DNA from: Bog-756 sp963812525
GTDB lineage: Bacteria; Actinomycetota; Acidimicrobiia; Acidimicrobiales; RAAP-2
Length of the DNA: 64,000 bases
NCBI GenBank assembly: GCA_963812525.1
Contig: CAWEVL010000013.1
Coordinates: 55,881 to 119,880, forward strand
Direction: 5' to 3'
Numbering within the stretch: position 1 is the stretch's first letter; each line of letters starts with the position of its first letter. Below the pieces are notes generated by a model. The model did no database searches and had not been told where the DNA came from. It was given only the letters and a program-made list of their open reading frames with translations. Made by a program: the position numbers and the translations under genes. This document shows, one piece after another, positions 1 to 8,207 of the stretch.

Positions 1-704
1 TCGACCACCCCACCGGGCGGCACGGCGCCCGGGCCACGACACCGGCGCCCACCGTGCCGGCCACGACGCCGGTCCCGGCCACGACGCCCCCGACCACGGC
101 CCCCGCCACCACCGACCCGGCCGCGGCCGCATCCTCGGCCCCACCGGCTCCAGTCACCACCACACCGGCGCCGGCCACGGCCACCGCACCGCCGGCCACC
201 GCGCCCCCGGCGGCGCCGGCGTCGTTGACGCCGGACCAGCTGGGAGCGCAGGCCCTGGCCCTGGTCCGCTACCCGTGGCAGAGCATTCCCGGCTACTCCA
301 TCCAGTTCCAGCCCATCACCGCCGCACCCTCCCCGACCTTCTACGGCAACACCACCTTCACCTGGGGCCACAGCGGGGGCACGTCGGTGCTGTACGTCTA
401 CCCGGGTGAGACCGTTGAGCGCCTGGCCGGCATCACCGCATTCGAGATCGCCCACGAGGTCGATGCCGCCGCCGTCCAGCCCCAGGGCGGGGAGGCCCAG
501 ATCGAGAACATCCTGGGCATCCACCCGGCCAGCTGGGCCCCCACGTGCGACTGCGCCGAGCAGGGCTACCTCTCCGGCTGGTACGCCGCGGCGTTCTCCG
601 ACTACTGGTCCCCCGGTGTGGGGAACTGGAGCCCTCTGGCGCCGATGCCCACCGGGGCCACCTTGACCGCCGTCGAACCCTGGCTGAACCCGACCCTCCC
701 TTGA
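1..704 (+). CDS. Secreted/linker protein with degenerate zincin-like domain (5' end outside window)
   Basis: The frame is already open at base 3, so the true start lies upstream. The visible part begins with about 65 residues of Pro/Ala/Thr-rich low-complexity sequence, typical of an extracellular linker. A compact domain of about 150 residues follows. It contains F-E-I-A-H-E-V-D (from base 441), which has the layout of a metalloprotease helix (HExxH...D) but with Phe in place of the first His. It also has a late C-D-C-AEQGYLSGWYAAAF segment, resembling the 'E-Gya-aF' helix seen after such motifs. I do not recognise a named family. A secreted, possibly inactive zincin-like domain is an inference. 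It ends 98 bases before the glycosyltransferase. Confidence 0.6.
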   Translation, partial: DHPTGRHGARATTPAPTVPATTPVPATTPPTTAPATTDPAAAASSAPPAPVTTTPAPATATAPPATAPPAAPASLTPDQLGAQALALVRYPWQSIPGYSIQFQPITAAPSPTFYGNTTFTWGHSGGTSVLYVYPGETVERLAGITAFEIAHEVDAAAVQPQGGEAQIENILGIHPASWAPTCDCAEQGYLSGWYAAAFSDYWSPGVGNWSPLAPMPTGATLTAVEPWLNPTLP

Positions 705-801
705 GTCCATCCATGCATCCACTCCTGCCCACCGAGCCCTCTCCGCCCGCCAGGGTGACCGGTGGACCCGACGCGGCGACAGCGGGATCGGACCGTCGGT
801 C

Positions 802-2047
802 ATGACCCGGGTGGCCCTCCTTCCCAGCGCCTATCCTCCGGCCGTCGGCGGCGTGGAGGAGCTGACCCGCCACCTGGCCCTGGCCCTGGTCGACGCGGGC
901 GACGAGGTCGAGGTGTGGACCCTGCACGGGGACGACGCCGCACCCGAGACCGTCGAGGTCCGGGACGGCCTCGTCGTTCGTCGGTTCCCGATGCCCCTAC
1001 CCGCCACCAAGTGGTCGTCGCTCCGCCGCACGGCCGGCATCGGGCCCCGCACCCTGTTCTCGATGCGGAACGCCGTCGACGCCTTCCGACCCGACGTCCT
1101 CCACGTGATGTGCTTCGGCCCCAACGGTGCCTATGCCACCGCTCTGGCCCGGCTCACACGGCTCCCCCTGGTGGTCACCCTCCAGGGGGAGACGGTCATG
1201 GACGACGCCGACATCTTCGAGACGTCCCGCGTGCTCCGGTCCTCCCTGCGCCGCGGCCTGCGTGCGGCAGCCGCGGTGACCGGATGCTCGGCGTTCACGT
1301 TGGCCGACGCCGAGCAGCGGTTCGGGTTGGAGCCGGGCCGGGGCCTGGTCGTGGCCAACGGTGTCGACGTGGCCGGTGCCCATCCCGGGACGGGTGCACC
1401 GGCGGCGGACCGGCCCGATCACGACCAGCCGTTCGACGCGTCCCGACCGTCGCTACGTACTCGCCCTCGGCCGGGTGGTGGAGAAGAAGGGATTCGACCT
1501 GCTGCTGGCGGCCTATGCCGCCACCGGCCGGGCGCGACAGACCGTCGACCTGGTGATCGGTGGCGCCGGTGCGGCCCTCGACGGGCTGCGGTCGACGGCC
1601 GCGGACCTCGGCGTGGCTGACCGGGTGCACTTCCCGGGCCGACTGAGTCGCCGGCAGGTGGCCGAGGCCATGGCCGGGTCCGACCTGTTCGTCATGCCCA
1701 GCCGGCTCGAACCGTTCGGGATCGTCGTCCTCGAGGGGTGGCGCGCCGGGGTGGCCGTCGTGGCCACCACCCACGGCGGACCCCCGGAGTTCGTGCACGA
1801 CGGACGGGACGGCGTCCTGGTCGACCCGTTCGACACCACCGCCTTTGCCGCCGTGCTCGAGCAGATGGTGACGGACGACGACCACCGCCGGTCGGTGGCC
1901 GCCGCCGGCCGGGCCCGGGTGGCCGCGTTCGCCTGGCCGGTCGTCGCCGAGCGCTACCGGTCCGTGTACGCCTCGGTGGTCGACGGCGACGTCCCCCGTC
2001 CGCCGGAGACCGAGCTCAGCCGGCCCCAGGGTGAGTCGGTCCCATGA
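802..2047 (+). CDS. Family 4-type glycosyltransferase (one frameshift)
   Basis: GT-B fold glycosyltransferase that would transfer an activated sugar during glycolipid or exopolysaccharide assembly. The N-terminal half shows the acceptor-domain opening SAYPPAVGGVEELTRHLA and PDVLHV. The C-terminal half, in another frame, shows RRYVLALGRVVEKKGFDLLL, the PSRLEPFGIVVLEGW nucleotide-sugar-binding signature and THGGPPEFV. The frame changes between about 1400 and 1450 and the total length is 1 mod 3. The two halves join into one protein of about 414 residues, so a single-base indel (sequencing error or mutation) splits an otherwise normal gene. Its stop overlaps the ATG of the next gene (ATGA, 2044-2047), indicating translational coupling with acpS and the acyl carrier protein. 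Confidence 0.85.
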
Positions 2048-2673
2048 GTGCCCGGACCCCGGTCATGACCACCGAGTCCCGGGCTCGGATCGTCGAGTCG
2101 CTCCGGTCGGAGACCACGCGCCGGTTCGCCCCGACCGTCCCGACCGACGCCCGTCGGCACCGGGCTCCCGACGGGGACGCCGACTCCGGGTCACTCCGCG
2201 TCGGCATCGACCTGGTGGTGGTGGCCGAGGTGGCCGAGTCGGTGGGCCGCTTGGGCCGCCGCTACCTCTACCGGGTCTTCACGCCCCATGAGCGGGCCTG
2301 CGCCCGGGTGGGTGCCGATCGATCGCGTGGCACCCGGCGGCCACCCGGAGCGGGAGGCAACGACATCGCCGGCTACTCGATGGAGTCGCTGGCGGCACGG
2401 TTCGCCGCCAAGGAGGCGGCGGTCAAGGTACTGCGTCCGGTGGCGGCCCGACCGGAGTGGCGCAGCATCGAGGTGCGTCGGGTCGAAGGGGGCTGGTGCG
2501 AGCTACGGCTCACCGGCCTGGCCGCCGACCTGGCCGCCGAGGCGGGCATCACGACCCTGGCCGTCAGTGTGACGCACGAACCGATGATGGCGGCCGCATG
2601 TGTCGTCGGAACCAGAAGGGGCGGTGCCCCGGCCTGGCGCCGGACGTCGCCCCCTGACCGGAGAGGGAAGTAG
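2044..2673 (+). CDS. acpS: 4'-phosphopantetheinyl transferase, holo-ACP synthase type
   Basis: Transfers the phosphopantetheine arm of CoA to a serine on an acyl carrier protein. The core starts with LRVGIDLVVVAEVAESV (AcpS-type Asp for Mg2+), followed by the catalytic helix SLAARFAAKEAAVKVL (the conserved F-A-x-K-E-A). At 209 residues it is longer than a typical 120-140-residue AcpS: there are about 50 extra N-terminal residues and an Arg/Gly-rich insertion before the second motif. It starts at ATG 2044, overlapping the glycosyltransferase stop, and lies 2 bases before the acyl carrier protein gene. The obvious partner is therefore that dedicated carrier protein, not necessarily the fatty-acid synthase ACP. 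Confidence 0.85.
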   Translation: MSARTPVMTTESRARIVESLRSETTRRFAPTVPTDARRHRAPDGDADSGSLRVGIDLVVVAEVAESVGRLGRRYLYRVFTPHERACARVGADRSRGTRRPPGAGGNDIAGYSMESLAARFAAKEAAVKVLRPVAARPEWRSIEVRRVEGGWCELRLTGLAADLAAEAGITTLAVSVTHEPMMAAACVVGTRRGGAPAWRRTSPPDRRGK

Positions 2674-2675
2674 CC

Positions 2676-2915
2676 ATGGACGAGACCATTCGAGAGGTGC
2701 TCACCGAGCACGGCCGCCTGGCCGTGGACGCGAGCTCGATCGACGAGAACGACGATCTCTTCGCCGCGGGGATGACCTCCCACGCCAGCGTGAACGTGAT
2801 GCTGGCCCTGGAGGATGCGTTCGACATCGAGTTCTCCGAGACGATGCTGCGGAAGTCCACGTTCGAGTCGATCGCCGCCATCCGGGCCGGCGTTGCCGAG
2901 ATGCAGGACGCGTGA
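2676..2915 (+). CDS. Dedicated acyl carrier protein
   Basis: A 79-residue acidic helical carrier protein. The helix II signature reads D-L-F-A-A-G-M-T-S-H-A-S-V, so the phosphopantetheinylated serine is the S of T-S-H. Most carrier proteins have D-S-L here, so Asp to Thr and Leu to His are non-standard. AGAGGGAAG lies just before the ATG. Directly after acpS, it probably carries an acyl group used for decoration of the nearby glycan or glycolipid. That role is an inference from context. Confidence 0.88.
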   Translation: MDETIREVLTEHGRLAVDASSIDENDDLFAAGMTSHASVNVMLALEDAFDIEFSETMLRKSTFESIAAIRAGVAEMQDA

Positions 2916-2922
2916 GGCGGTC

Positions 2923-3045
2923 GTGACCAGCCTGATCCACGAGCCGACGACCCTCTCCGACTCCACTGACGTGGTGGCCATGATGACGCGCATCGCCGAT
3001 CAGGTGGCGGCGCCGGCCGCGCTGGTCGACCGCTATGGAACCTGA
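2923..3045 (+). pseudogene. Truncated N-terminus, possibly an acyl-CoA dehydrogenase
   Basis: GTG at 2923, just after the acyl carrier protein, opens a frame that ends after 40 residues. The sequence (...DVVAMMTRIADQVAAPAALVDR) resembles the first helix of acyl-CoA dehydrogenases, which often accompany stand-alone carrier proteins. Nothing of the rest of such an enzyme follows; a beta-mannosidase-like reading frame begins at 3035. It is best read as a gene broken by a deletion or misjoin near 3035. The family assignment from 40 residues is weak. Confidence 0.4.
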
Positions 3046-3562
3046 TACCGACCTCGTGGGTCAGGTGGACGTCGAGGTGTACTCCGCCGACCACCCAATC
3101 GACCAGGCGTCGGGTGCGGCCAAGGTGCCGGCCCGGGGCGGGTTCCGACTGGCCGCCGAGGACCTGTTCGGCGGTTCCGCGATCTGACCTACGCCTACCG
3201 GTTCGGCCCCCGGACCACCGAGGTGGTCGTGGCCCGCCTGGTGGGGGAGGACGGCGCGACACTGGCCGCCGCCACCTTCCTGCCCGACGGCCCGAGACGC
3301 CCGGTGCAGGCCCGAAGTGGGGCTTCAGGCCACCCTGCATCATGTCGATGAAGAGGCATGGTCCCTGTCGGTCTCGACCCGTCGATTCGCCCAGTTCGTC
3401 TCGGTCGACATCCCTGGGTTCCGAGCGGACGACTCGTGGTTCCACCTGGAGCCCGGGGGGACCGCGGTGCTCGGCCTGACCCGGGTGGGCTCGGGCAGCG
3501 GTCAGCCCAAAGGCCAGGTCAGAGCCCTCAGTTCGGAGGAGGTGGTCCGGGTCACGCCCTAG
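3035..3562 (+). pseudogene. C-terminal fragment of a GH2 beta-mannosidase-like protein, two frameshifts
   Basis: Three joined frames give about 175 residues matching the C-terminal beta-sandwich of glycoside hydrolase family 2 beta-mannosidases. They contain VDVEVYSADHPI, VPARGGFRLAAEDLFGG, a DLTYAYRFGP stretch, LPDGP...PVQAR, GLQATLHHVDEEAWSLSVST and the terminal DSWFHLEPG...VRAL. The frame shifts near 3175 (a T appears to be missing from a run) and near 3310 (one extra base), then returns to the first frame. The catalytic TIM barrel is absent. The junction with the preceding truncated gene lies at about 3035. The fragment is probably non-functional; the family call rests on the pattern of C-terminal motifs. 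Confidence 0.5.
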
Positions 3563-3649
3563 GGCAACCGGCGTCCCACCGAAGGGCGGACCGTCGGGTT
3601 CGACCGGTCCCCGGCGGATCCATGGCGTCGGCGGGGGGGCGGGTCCGCC

Positions 3650-5323
3650 GTGGCTGACGGCTCCGACCCGCTGCTCGGCGAGAAGGGCGGGAACGGCGAC
3701 ACCGGCGCGCCGGGCGCCAATGGCACCAACGGGGCCAACGGCACCAACGGCACCAACGGCGCGACGGACCATCCGCTGACCACCGGCTCAGGCAGGGGCA
3801 GGCCGGCGGGCATGGCGATTCTCGATCCCGAACTCCATCTGCCACTCCAGGAGGTGGAGGGACCCAGCGCGCCCGTGCGCGGGACGGCGGTGGAGGCGGG
3901 CCCCGGTGGCGACATCGCGGCCCGGGTCCGCAGGCACACGCTCCGTCGCCTGATGCTGGCCGATGTCATCGGACTGGCCTGCGCCGCCTACCTCGGCCCC
4001 CTGCTCCTGTCGGTCCTCGCCCATGGTCCGGACCTGCCGGCGGGCCGCAGCTCTCGGATCTACGTGATCGACCTGGCCATGATCCCGGTGTTCGTCACCG
4101 TCTTCGCCCTCTACGGCCTGTACCGGGGGACGACCCGTCGCATCTCGACCAGCGTGTTCTCGGATCTCCGCAATATCGTGCACGCCCTGATGATCAGTGG
4201 GCTCGTCTACGCCGCCGTGGCCTACTCGGCCCTGCGGGCGTTGAGCCTGGAGGCGGATCAGGTCACCGCGGGAAGGATCGTCGCCATGTGCGCCGTGGCG
4301 GTGGTCACGGTGCCGCTGGCCCGGGGGGTGTCGTTCGGCCTGCTCGGTCGGGCTTCCGACGGATCGGTACCGGTGATCGTGGTGGGCACGGGCAAGCTGG
4401 CCCAGACCGTGGCCAGCCACCTGCGGGCCCATTCGACGGTGCAGTTCGTGGGCTTCGTCGACGACAACCCGCTCGGCTCCGGCGACGTGATCGGCGAGCT
4501 CGACGAGCTGCCCGAGCTGTGCCGCAAATTCCGGGTGGCCCGGGTGGTGGTCTGCTTCTCGCGGACCCATCCCGAGCGGACCACCGAGATGCTCAAGACC
4601 CTGAGCGGCCAGGTGGGGGTGTCCATCGTCCCGCGGTACTACGAGCTGATCACCGGCCGTTCCCATGTCGAGGACCTCTCGGGTCTTCCCATGCTGGACA
4701 TCGCACCGGCATCGCTCAGTGCCGGGTCCCGGTTCCTCAAGCGCACCTTCGACATCGCGGTGTCCTCACTGGTGCTGCTGCTGGTGTCCCCGGCCATCGC
4801 CGTGGTGGCGGCCCTGATCAAAGCCACCAGCGCCGGCCCGGTCTTCTTCCGGCAGGTCCGCACGGGTCGGGACGAGCAGCCGTTCTCGATGATGAAGTTC
4901 CGCACCATGTACCACGACGCCGAGTCCCGCCGTCACGAACTCGAGCACCTCAACGAGATGGACGGTCCGCTGTTCAAGGTCAGCGACGACCCCCGGGTGA
5001 CCCGGGTCGGCCGCTTCCTGCGGAAGACCAGCCTCGATGAGATCCCCCAGCTGTGCAATGTGTGGAAGGGGGACATGTCCCTGGTCGGTCCCCGTCCCTT
5101 CGTGGTGGCCGAGGCCATGAGCATCGAAGGCTGGGCCCGCAAGCGCTTCGAGGCCCGGCCGGGCATGACCGGCCTGTGGCAGGTGTCGGGTCGCAACGAG
5201 CTCTCCCACCTCGAACTGTGCCGCCTCGACTACCTCTACGTGGCGTCGTGGTCCTTCTGGTGGGACATGCAGATCCTGTGGCAGACCCCGGCCACGGTGA
5301 TCCGGGGACGCGGCGCTTCCTGA
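3650..5323 (+). CDS. Polyprenyl-phosphate glycosylphosphotransferase (WcaJ/CpsE type) with collagen-like N-terminus
   Basis: Membrane enzyme that starts a lipid-linked polysaccharide by moving a sugar-1-phosphate onto undecaprenyl phosphate. After a soluble N-terminus there are about four membrane segments (LMLADVIGLACAAYLGPLLL onward), a Rossmann-like domain with VIVVGTGKLAQTVASHL, and a fifth membrane segment after the KRTFDIAVSS motif. The bacterial sugar-transferase core follows: MKFRTMY, LDEIPQL, GDMSLVGPRP, RPGMTGLWQVSGR and LDYLY. The GTG start at 3650 includes ten Gly-X-Y triplets (residues 13-42, mostly G-T-N and G-A-N); an ATG at residue 55 is the alternative start. It belongs with the flanking glycosyltransferases in an exopolysaccharide block. 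Confidence 0.93.
   Translation: MADGSDPLLGEKGGNGDTGAPGANGTNGANGTNGTNGATDHPLTTGSGRGRPAGMAILDPELHLPLQEVEGPSAPVRGTAVEAGPGGDIAARVRRHTLRRLMLADVIGLACAAYLGPLLLSVLAHGPDLPAGRSSRIYVIDLAMIPVFVTVFALYGLYRGTTRRISTSVFSDLRNIVHALMISGLVYAAVAYSALRALSLEADQVTAGRIVAMCAVAVVTVPLARGVSFGLLGRASDGSVPVIVVGTGKLAQTVASHLRAHSTVQFVGFVDDNPLGSGDVIGELDELPELCRKFRVARVVVCFSRTHPERTTEMLKTLSGQVGVSIVPRYYELITGRSHVEDLSGLPMLDIAPASLSAGSRFLKRTFDIAVSSLVLLLVSPAIAVVAALIKATSAGPVFFRQVRTGRDEQPFSMMKFRTMYHDAESRRHELEHLNEMDGPLFKVSDDPRVTRVGRFLRKTSLDEIPQLCNVWKGDMSLVGPRPFVVAEAMSIEGWARKRFEARPGMTGLWQVSGRNELSHLELCRLDYLYVASWSFWWDMQILWQTPATVIRGRGAS
3686..3775 (+). repeat. Collagen-like Gly-X-Y coding repeat
   Basis: Ten consecutive Gly-X-Y triplets are encoded at the start of the glycosylphosphotransferase, the last seven with Asn or Thr at Y. 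At DNA level this is a nine-base unit (GGCACCAAC and variants) repeated in tandem. Such repeats can expand or contract by slippage in steps that keep the frame. Confidence 0.8.
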
Positions 5324-5362
5324 CCCGGCCACCCACGGGAGCCACCCCGGAGGCCCTTCCGC

Positions 5363-6463
5363 TCATGGCGCGTTGCGCTCCTCGGCCACCACCTCGCCGA
5401 TCCTCCGGACGAACCGGGCGACCGAGAACCGCTCGGCGTGGGACCGGAGCACGTCCTCGCTCCACCGGGTCCCGGACAGCTCGGTGATGGCCTCGGCGAC
5501 GAGCGAGGGCTCGGGCCGGTCCATGAACACCCCGGTGACCCCCTCCACCATGGTGTCCAGGAAGCCACCCCAGCGGAGGGCGGCGGTGGGCTTGCCGAAG
5601 CCGGCCGCTTCCACCGGGGTGAGCCCGAAGTCCTCGTGCGACGCCGCCACCAGACCGGCACAGGACCGGTAGAGCCAACGGAGCGAGGGGTCGTCGACCC
5701 CGCCCAGGACGGAGACGTTGGGTGGGGCCGCGGCCCGGAGGGCGCCGGCCATCGGTCCCGACCCCACCACCACCAGCCGCTGGTCGGGTAGGCGCCGGAA
5801 GGCCTCGATGACCACATCCACGTTCTTGTAGGGCAGCAGCCTCGACACGCACAGGTAGAACCCGGCCACCAGGCCTTCCACCTCGGTGGCCGACCCGTCC
5901 GGGTCGACCTCGACCGGCGGGGGCACCACCTCGGCGTCGATCCCGTAGAGGTCGCTGACCCGCTGGCGGACCGCCGAGGAGTTGACCAGGTAGCGGTCGG
6001 CGCTGGCCGCCGCTCTCCGGTCCCACGAGCGCAGGGGAGGCCCGAGCACCGACAGCACGGCCTTCGGGCCGGCGGAGGAGCCGTCCAGGTAGCGCTGGGC
6101 CTGATAGAGCCAACGGGCCGGCGTGTGGCAGTAGACCACCTTCCGACCGGTGACGTGCGCCCCGTGGGCCCATCCGCTCGTGGAGCAGATGGCCACCTCG
6201 GCGTCGACGGTGAGTCGGGAGAAGGCCGGGGCCAGGAGGGGGAGGGCGAGGCGGTGGCGGGTCCGGAGGGCACCGACCCGGTTGAGGGGAAGGGTGCGGA
6301 TGTCCAGTCCGGTGAAGTCGGGGAACGTGCCCTCGGGGTCGTAGAACGAGGTATGGATCGGTGCCCCGGGATAGGCCGACGCCAGGGTCAGCACCACCCG
6401 CTCGGCGCCGCCCCGTTGGGTCAGGTAGTCGTGGACCAGCGCCACCGGGTCGAGGGCGGTCAC
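5363..6463 (-). CDS. Glycosyltransferase family 4 (WbaZ-like)
   Basis: A 366-residue GT-B glycosyltransferase. It opens with ALVHDYLTQRGGAERVVL, contains KVVYCHTPARWLY (a motif common in WbaZ-type mannosyltransferases), the inter-domain SADRYLVNSSAVRQRV, and YKNVDVVIEAF...LVVVGSGP in the sugar-nucleotide domain. The HEDFGLTPVEAAGFGKP segment carries the E-x7-E donor-binding pair. Its ATG overlaps the stop of the upstream NTF2-like gene by four bases, so the two are co-transcribed on the minus strand, convergent with the glycosylphosphotransferase. It probably adds a residue to the same surface polysaccharide. Confidence 0.9.
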   Translation of the reverse strand: MTALDPVALVHDYLTQRGGAERVVLTLASAYPGAPIHTSFYDPEGTFPDFTGLDIRTLPLNRVGALRTRHRLALPLLAPAFSRLTVDAEVAICSTSGWAHGAHVTGRKVVYCHTPARWLYQAQRYLDGSSAGPKAVLSVLGPPLRSWDRRAAASADRYLVNSSAVRQRVSDLYGIDAEVVPPPVEVDPDGSATEVEGLVAGFYLCVSRLLPYKNVDVVIEAFRRLPDQRLVVVGSGPMAGALRAAAPPNVSVLGGVDDPSLRWLYRSCAGLVAASHEDFGLTPVEAAGFGKPTAALRWGGFLDTMVEGVTGVFMDRPEPSLVAEAITELSGTRWSEDVLRSHAERFSVARFVRRIGEVVAEERNAP

Positions 6464-6855
6464 GCGAAGGCGGCGCCCACGGCTGCGGTGTCGAGGAGGG
6501 TGTCGACCGAGTGGATCTTGCCGTCGGCCGGCTGCCAGATCTGGACCTCCTCCATGTCCACCCCCCGCCCCTTGGGACTGGTGAAGGCCACAGGCAGCCA
6601 GGTGATGACCAGGTCCCCGTCGGACACCATGGCCTTCAGCGTGAAGTCGGAGAAGGTGACCTGGGCCAGCTCGGCGAAGAAGTCGGGCAGGCTCCGCTTG
6701 CCCTGGTAGACCCGGAGCCAGGGTGCCGCGTCGCGGTCGGCGGCGGTCACGGCCCAGCGGACGTCTTTGGACACCAGGCCCATGACGGCCAGGAGGTCGC
6801 CGGGCCCCAGGGCCTCGGTCAGGGTCTTGACGATGTCAGCGTTGGTCGGCACCAC
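6460..6855 (-). CDS. SnoaL/NTF2-like small protein
   Basis: 131 residues with the alpha+beta cone pattern of the SnoaL/NTF2 superfamily: an N-terminal helix pair (NADIVKTLTEALGPGDLLAVMGLVSKDVRW), then YQGKRSLPDFFAEL, then beta strands ending VDMEEVQIWQPADGKIHSVDTLLD. Members bind or isomerise small hydrophobic molecules, and no catalytic residue can be assigned here. Two GTG codons (6855 and 6852) are possible starts. An AGGAG on the minus strand is spaced better for 6852. Overlap with the glycosyltransferase suggests one operon, but a shared function is not evident. Confidence 0.75.
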   Translation of the reverse strand: MVPTNADIVKTLTEALGPGDLLAVMGLVSKDVRWAVTAADRDAAPWLRVYQGKRSLPDFFAELAQVTFSDFTLKAMVSDGDLVITWLPVAFTSPKGRGVDMEEVQIWQPADGKIHSVDTLLDTAAVGAAFA

Positions 6856-6974
6856 TCACTCCTGTCGCTCGGTCGGCGCGGCTCCCGGCTCACCGGAGGT
6901 GTCGTCGGGCCGCACCCACCCGGAGCCCGCCTCCGCCAAGTTGAGCGTACGCGCCGGGGCCGGTCGACAGGGCG

Positions 6975-7631
6975 ATGTCCGGCCCCACGGTCCCCGTCCG
7001 GGTCATCGGTGGATCGACGGGCACCGGGTACACTCCGCAGGTTCACCTCCTCTTTGTCTGCACCGCAAACATCTGCCGCTCCCCGATGGCCGCCGCCCTG
7101 TTCGCCGAGCAGATCGAGCACCGGTCCGACCCGGTCGAGGTGTCCTCGGCGGGCATCGCCGCCACCGGCCGGTTGGCCGACCGGCCGGTACCGGACGAGG
7201 TGCTCGAGGTGATGGCGCCCTACGGGATCGATCTCCGGGCCCACCGAAGCCGGGCCCTGACCCAGCCCCTGGTCGAACGGGCCGACCTGATCATCGGCAT
7301 GGGCCGCCGCCACGTCCAGGAGGCGGTCCTCCTCGACCCGCCGAGCTGGCCTCAGTCGTTCATGCTCAAGGAGCTGGTCCGACGGGGGGTCCAACTGGGG
7401 CCTCGGCGCCCTGATCAGGGGTTCCGTTCGTGGATCGACGCAGCCCACGGGGATCGGACCCGCCAGGGGTTGGTCCGGCGGTCTTCGGTGGACGAGGTCG
7501 ACGACCCCTACGGTCGGTCGCTGGCCCAGTACCAGGCCACGGCGACCGAGCTGGCCGAACTCACCGGCCAGCTGGCCTTGCTGCTGTGGCCGGACGGGGA
7601 GGTGAAACCCGACGCGGCCGTCCGCCCGTAG
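6975..7631 (+). CDS. Low-molecular-weight protein-tyrosine phosphatase
   Basis: Dephosphorylates phosphotyrosine; in bacteria these enzymes are often paired with tyrosine kinases that control polysaccharide export. The P-loop C-T-A-N-I-C-R-S (Cys29 nucleophile, Arg35) follows the first strand VHLLFV. The general-acid loop is D-D-P-Y-G near residue 178. At 218 residues it is longer than the usual 150-170, with an insertion (WPQSFMLKELVRRGVQLG...) before the DDPYG loop. The start at ATG 6975 has no strong ribosome-binding site. Location beside the glycan block is consistent with envelope regulation. Confidence 0.9.
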   Translation: MSGPTVPVRVIGGSTGTGYTPQVHLLFVCTANICRSPMAAALFAEQIEHRSDPVEVSSAGIAATGRLADRPVPDEVLEVMAPYGIDLRAHRSRALTQPLVERADLIIGMGRRHVQEAVLLDPPSWPQSFMLKELVRRGVQLGPRRPDQGFRSWIDAAHGDRTRQGLVRRSSVDEVDDPYGRSLAQYQATATELAELTGQLALLLWPDGEVKPDAAVRP

Positions 7632-7678
7632 GGGCCGAGGAGCGCGGCCCGCGGCCCGTCCACCGGTCACGGGCAGCC

Positions 7679-7702
7679 GCGTCGACGACCGGTCGTCGAC
7701 GC
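7679..7702. promoter_or_regulatory. Perfect 24-bp palindrome
   Basis: Each half is GCGTCGACGACC and the two halves are exact reverse complements with no gap. It lies 48 bases after the phosphatase stop and about 100 bases before the next start. It could be a terminator stem or a dyad operator. No T-run follows on either side. Confidence 0.55.
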
Positions 7703-7804
7703 CTCCCGGTCACCGCGGTCGGAGGGGGCGAAGCCCAGATCGCGGGAGCGACCGCGTGGCCTGATCGATGTGCGACCGCGGGGTGCACGTGCGAACATGG
7801 CGGC

Positions 7805-8191
7805 GTGGTCGAAGGTTGCCGGATCAGAGAGCTTCCCGACGGTGGTCGGGAGTTCGTGCTCGAGGAGCCGGCCCTCTCGTTCATCCGGATCGACCACCAG
7901 TCGCGCCTGCGGTTCGGTCGCACCGAGGTGATGATCGGCAGCCCGTTCGTCTTGGAGCTGGGTGGGACGGTCCACCACCTGAGCCCGCAGCGGTGGGGAT
8001 CCCTCGGGCCACTGGTGGCGTTGTACCCGAGCTCGATCCGGTGGCTGTGGAGCTCGGCCCAGGGTGAGTTGACGATGGTGTTCCAGCACGGGGCGGTGCT
8101 CACCGTCCCCGCCGACCCCGTCGGCACGGCATGGTCGGTGGGGAACGTCTTCGCCCAGTCGATCGGGGCCGGACCCCGACCCCCGGCCTGA
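7805..8191 (+). CDS. Small beta-rich hypothetical protein, DUF6188-like
   Basis: 128 residues from GTG 7805. The pattern FVLEEPALSFIRIDHQSRLRF ... VMIGSPFVLELGG ... LVALYPSSIRWLWSS ... GELTMVFQHGAVLTVPADP ... AWSVG resembles the compact beta protein family DUF6188 found in actinobacteria, whose function is unknown. There are no membrane segments or signal peptide. The family call is from memory of the pattern (G-x-L-x-x-x-F-x-x-G ... A-W) and is moderate. It stands alone, with a convergent epimerase after it. Confidence 0.6.
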   Translation: MVEGCRIRELPDGGREFVLEEPALSFIRIDHQSRLRFGRTEVMIGSPFVLELGGTVHHLSPQRWGSLGPLVALYPSSIRWLWSSAQGELTMVFQHGAVLTVPADPVGTAWSVGNVFAQSIGAGPRPPA

Positions 8192-8207
8192 GAGGGGTCG
8201 GCGAGGT

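Noticed and set aside
7643..7659. 17-base GC-only string shared with 42363-42379, both just after stop codons
   Set aside because: Consists only of G and C in low-complexity order; chance recurrence is likely in this composition.
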